From Phoronis ovalis (lineage: Eukaryota > Phoronida > Phoronidae): a DNA stretch of 12,851 nucleotides. Every line of letters begins with the position of its first letter. Position 1 is the first letter of the stretch. The stretch is taken from the NCBI GenBank assembly GCA_028565635.1, contig JAOXYB010042104.1:1-12851 (forward strand), given 5' to 3'. Shown piece by piece: positions 11,314 to 12,851 of this stretch. A program made the translations under genes and the position numbers. Under the pieces are notes generated by a model, which ran no database searches, had not been told where the DNA came from, and was given only the letters and a program-made list of their open reading frames with translations.

Positions 11314-11330
11314 CCGGAAAATTGGCGGCC
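11314..11330. promoter_or_regulatory. ETS / CCAAT / E2F-like motif group in intron 1
   Basis: CCGGAA (ETS core) at 11314-11319 is followed by ATTGG (inverted CCAAT) at 11321-11325 and TTGGCGG (E2F-like) at 11322-11328. These proximal-promoter motif types are packed into 17 bp at the edge of the CpG-retaining region, about 190 bp inside the intron. They may mark an alternative start or an internal enhancer. The same bases also follow a strong minus-strand acceptor (AG at 11331-11330), so an unrecognised exon is the other possibility. Confidence 0.3.
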
Positions 11331-11516
11331 TGAAGGGTAAAAATTTCTATTAAATCATGCAATTTCATGATATAGGTAGGAATATGTGAACAAATGGCTT
11401 AAAGTCTATAATAGAAAAATCTACAGGTCTAACCCGAAAACATTTCATATGAAACACCTTAGGAAATACATAAGCATATATGAATAGAAAGGTAAATATA
11501 CTTTCAAAAGACTTAC

Positions 11517-11571
11517 CTTGTATATATACTATGAAAACAAGCAGCACATAAACTCCTCCGAACTGCCCCAT
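11517..11571 (-). CDS. First coding exon: signal peptide of an unidentified secreted or membrane protein
   Basis: The exon reads MGQFGGVYVLLVFIVYIQ plus the first base (G) of codon 19. It then meets a consensus donor, CAAG|GTAAGT, with the intron starting at 11516. The ATG has A at -3 and G at +4 and an in-frame TGA at codon -3, so the start is well placed. The peptide has a short neutral N-region and a hydrophobic core of about 10 residues (VYVLLVFIVYI), typical of a secretory leader or signal anchor. A phase-1 intron right after the leader is characteristic of animal extracellular proteins built from phase 1-1 modules. Reading through the donor gives a 68-residue open frame, but the perfect donor argues for splicing. 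The gene must continue leftward. No second exon could be assigned with confidence, so the family is unknown. The CpG-rich flank to the right is its likely promoter. Confidence 0.6.
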
Positions 11572-12196
11572 TTTACTTCAATTTTTCTCGAAAAAAATCG
11601 AATGGAAGAGGATAATTTAATCAATTTTCTAAGTCCTCGATGTTCTTTCTATGTCAAAATCGCATGTTTAAAAAAAAATCGTTGATAATCTTCTAAACAA
11701 ATTTAAAAGAGTAGTAGCACGTTGTAATCGTGTCACACATCCATTTTGAAATAATAGGCTTGCCGTGTTTCTCCATCATAACAATGTTAATACTCCAAAA
11801 GTAGTGCTTAACAATATAGCCCATACATGTGTAATATTGCTCACGAACTCTAAATATGGAGTCTTCTCGTAAATAAAAATAGATTTTATTTCGTATACAC
11901 ATGCAGATTATACACGGAATGTAACAAACAAATAAGCTATTTTTTTCGCGTATGAATTTCTCGCACCTTGTTTTGAGGTCATAGTTCATACAGGTAGCAC
12001 GGTTAAAGAGTTCATACAGTTTCAAGATTCAGAAAGTGTGATCAAGTGATTAACAAATCTCGCATGTACAGATATCGTAAAATGCAAAATATCGCAATAA
12101 GATGTCTGACAAAAAATGTATCAACTGTGTGACCAATATGTACAAAATATTTGTTTAGTTATCCTCGAAAATTTAAAATAGTCCAGTCTTTTGCCT

Positions 12197-12212
12197 GAAA
12201 GTGAAAGCGAAG
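12197..12212 (+). promoter_or_regulatory. IRF/ISRE-like GAAA repeat
   Basis: GAAAGTGAAAGCGAAG has three GAAA-type half-sites with 2-base spacing and matches the interferon-regulatory-factor response element form GAAANNGAAA with a partial third repeat. It lies 626-641 bp upstream of the minus-strand ATG, in the CpG-retaining flank. IRF proteins exist across animals, including many marine invertebrates. If functional it would point to immune-inducible expression of the signal-peptide gene. It is only a motif match. If transcription starts near 12237, the site would lie in the early leader. Confidence 0.4.
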
Positions 12213-12236
12213 TTCCACCGGCACCGGGAGTCCGAA

Positions 12237-12264
12237 TGCCAGAATATCAAGCAATCATTATATA
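12237..12264 (-). promoter_or_regulatory. Candidate core promoter (TATA-like box + initiator-like site)
   Basis: On the minus strand TATATAA (12264-12258) precedes GGCATT, whose A at 12237 fits the initiator form BBCABW, 27 bases downstream of the first T. Spacing is slightly short but acceptable. It would give a leader of about 666 nt before the ATG, unless a leader intron is removed. TATA-like strings are frequent in AT-rich DNA, so this is tentative. Confidence 0.25.
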
Positions 12265-12300
12265 AAAATTATAAAAACCTTTATTATTAAATCGCTAACA

Positions 12301-12531
12301 GTGAGCACATAATAAGTTTGTACCAATATAGGCTGCCCAACATTGTAGATTGCCCTGGATTCTTTTAGAGGACAAAAAATATATTCCGAATTCTTTTTAT
12401 ATGGTTATGCTTGTCAGACAAAAAAACAAATATTTATACACAAAAAAATAAAATAAAATAACGATTGTATGAAAATGAGAAGATAATGGCCCGTGGTCAA
12501 TTTCTTCAAAATCATCAAATCACCAGGTTGC
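12301..12531. other. Intergenic DNA with A-rich simple tract
   Basis: No coding frame is seen. From about 12418 to 12461 the + strand is very A-rich and ends in a short (TAAAA/AAAAT)n-like run at 12442-12461. Such a tract can be the tail of a retroposed element inserted on the + strand, but no element body was recognised to its left. Confidence 0.45.
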
Positions 12532-12618
12532 GGCATAGTTATCGAACGGTTCAAGGCGCTACCTGGTGGTTAACATGTGGAACTTCAACCAAGGCCCGAG
12601 TTCGAATCTTTACACGTG
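12532..12618 (+). mobile_element. Degenerate tRNA-like sequence, probable SINE head
   Basis: A B-box match GAGTTCGAATC lies at 12598-12608 and has the T-loop TTCGAAT. An A-box-like stretch (12539-12549) continues into GGTTCAAGGCGC, which resembles the D-arm of class II (Ser/Leu) tRNAs. The A-to-B spacing also suits a tRNA with a long variable arm. The acceptor and T stems do not pair well, so this is not a functional tRNA gene. A tRNA-derived SINE or tRNA pseudogene is the likely origin. No SINE body or terminal duplication could be defined. Confidence 0.45.
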
Positions 12619-12720
12619 AATTAAAACAGAATTAAATTGGTAAAATTTGTAATACTGGAAAGGTATGCTGAAATTGAATAACTGTCTTATAGTATAAAAT
12701 TATGTATAAGTTTAGTTATA
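12619..12720. other. AT-rich spacer, nothing recognised
   Basis: This short stretch separates the tRNA-like relic from the G-rich segment at the edge. It could be the SINE body or unrelated DNA. No motif allows a choice. Confidence 0.35.
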
Positions 12721-12851
12721 TTAGTCTCAGGTAATGGGGGATGGCTATGGATGATGCGATGGCCAGGTGCAAAGCCCGGGGGGGTACTCAAGGTATTTTT
12801 TGGTAGGGGTGTGAGGCGGACCAAAAAATTTTGGATTTGGATTGTATACTT
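12721..12851. repeat. G-rich segment at right edge, probable interspersed-repeat fragment
   Basis: Composition changes sharply here: GGGGG, CCCGGGGGGGTACTC and TTTTTTGGTAGGGGTG strings occur in 130 bases, against an AT-rich background. The GGGGGGGTACTC string resembles repeats I recall from marine invertebrate genomes, but I cannot name a family. The segment runs off the window, so its far end is unseen. A GC-rich exon is the alternative, but no long frame is apparent. Confidence 0.35.

Larger units (their letters stand above)
11281..12300 (-). promoter_or_regulatory. CpG-retaining 5' region of the minus-strand gene
   Basis: By hand count, about 30 CpG fall in these 1,020 bases against about 48 in the preceding 11,280, a roughly sevenfold density change without an equally large rise in G+C. 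CpG stays elevated to the right end. In animals with mosaic methylation, gene bodies lose CpG through methylated-cytosine decay while promoters and intergenic DNA keep it. The switch lies just inside intron 1 of the signal-peptide gene and so supports a transcription start in this region, with the gene body running left. The region contains an IRF-like site, a TATA/initiator-like pair, and an ETS/CCAAT/E2F-like group (11314-11330). A minus-strand open frame (11693-12025) lies inside but is probably leader or chance. Confidence 0.55.

Noticed and set aside
11693-12025. Open frame of 110 codons on the minus strand, just upstream of the leader exon
   Set aside because: It opens with TTG; the first ATG gives 98 codons. 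Composition is not clearly protein-like, no family is recognisable, and it lies in the probable promoter or leader. A longer chance frame is expected where CpG and G+C are higher.
12532-12618. Functional tRNA gene
   Set aside because: A and B boxes are partly kept, but the acceptor and T stems fail to pair, so a pseudogene or SINE head is more likely.

Overview
This looks like a mostly non-coding piece of an animal genome, not a prokaryotic or viral region. It is AT-rich, has no long open frames, carries a metazoan-style splice donor next to a short signal-peptide exon, has dispersed fold-back and tandem repeats, and contains a degenerate tRNA-like (SINE-type) sequence. CpG is strongly depleted over the left 11.3 kb but not to the right of that. 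This pattern suits an invertebrate with mosaic gene-body methylation. A marine invertebrate such as a bivalve is my guess; it rests on base composition and repeat style, not on a recognised gene.

Layout, left to right. Positions 1-76 are a perfect palindrome cut by the window edge. Positions 77-11516 are CpG-poor DNA without a confident gene. It holds a tandem 18-mer (2763-2798), two clusters of GATA-type motifs (4787-4809 and 10798-10894), a strong fold-back hairpin (5366-5421) and an old tandem duplication (7677-7941). It also holds one weak candidate for a minus-strand coding exon (6745-6862). In the lines I sampled, A mostly exceeds T and C mostly exceeds G on the + strand. That skew fits intron or 3' UTR sequence of a gene transcribed on the minus strand.

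The best coding evidence is a 55-base first coding exon on the minus strand (11517-11571). It begins with ATG in a good initiation context, has an in-frame stop just upstream, encodes a hydrophobic leader and ends at a consensus donor (CAAG|GTAAGT, phase 1). The gene must continue to the left, but I could not assign its second exon. Its 5' flank (about 11281-12300) regains CpG at near-expected density. That flank carries an IRF/ISRE-like GAAA repeat, a TATA-like box with an initiator-like site, and, just inside the intron, an ETS/CCAAT/E2F-like cluster. I read this as the gene's promoter region.

Positions 12301-12851 look like intergenic DNA with repeats: an A-rich tract, a tRNA-like A-box/B-box pair (SINE relic) and a G-rich segment at the right edge that is probably an interspersed repeat. 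No RNA gene, intact transposon, CRISPR array or prokaryotic-type system was seen.
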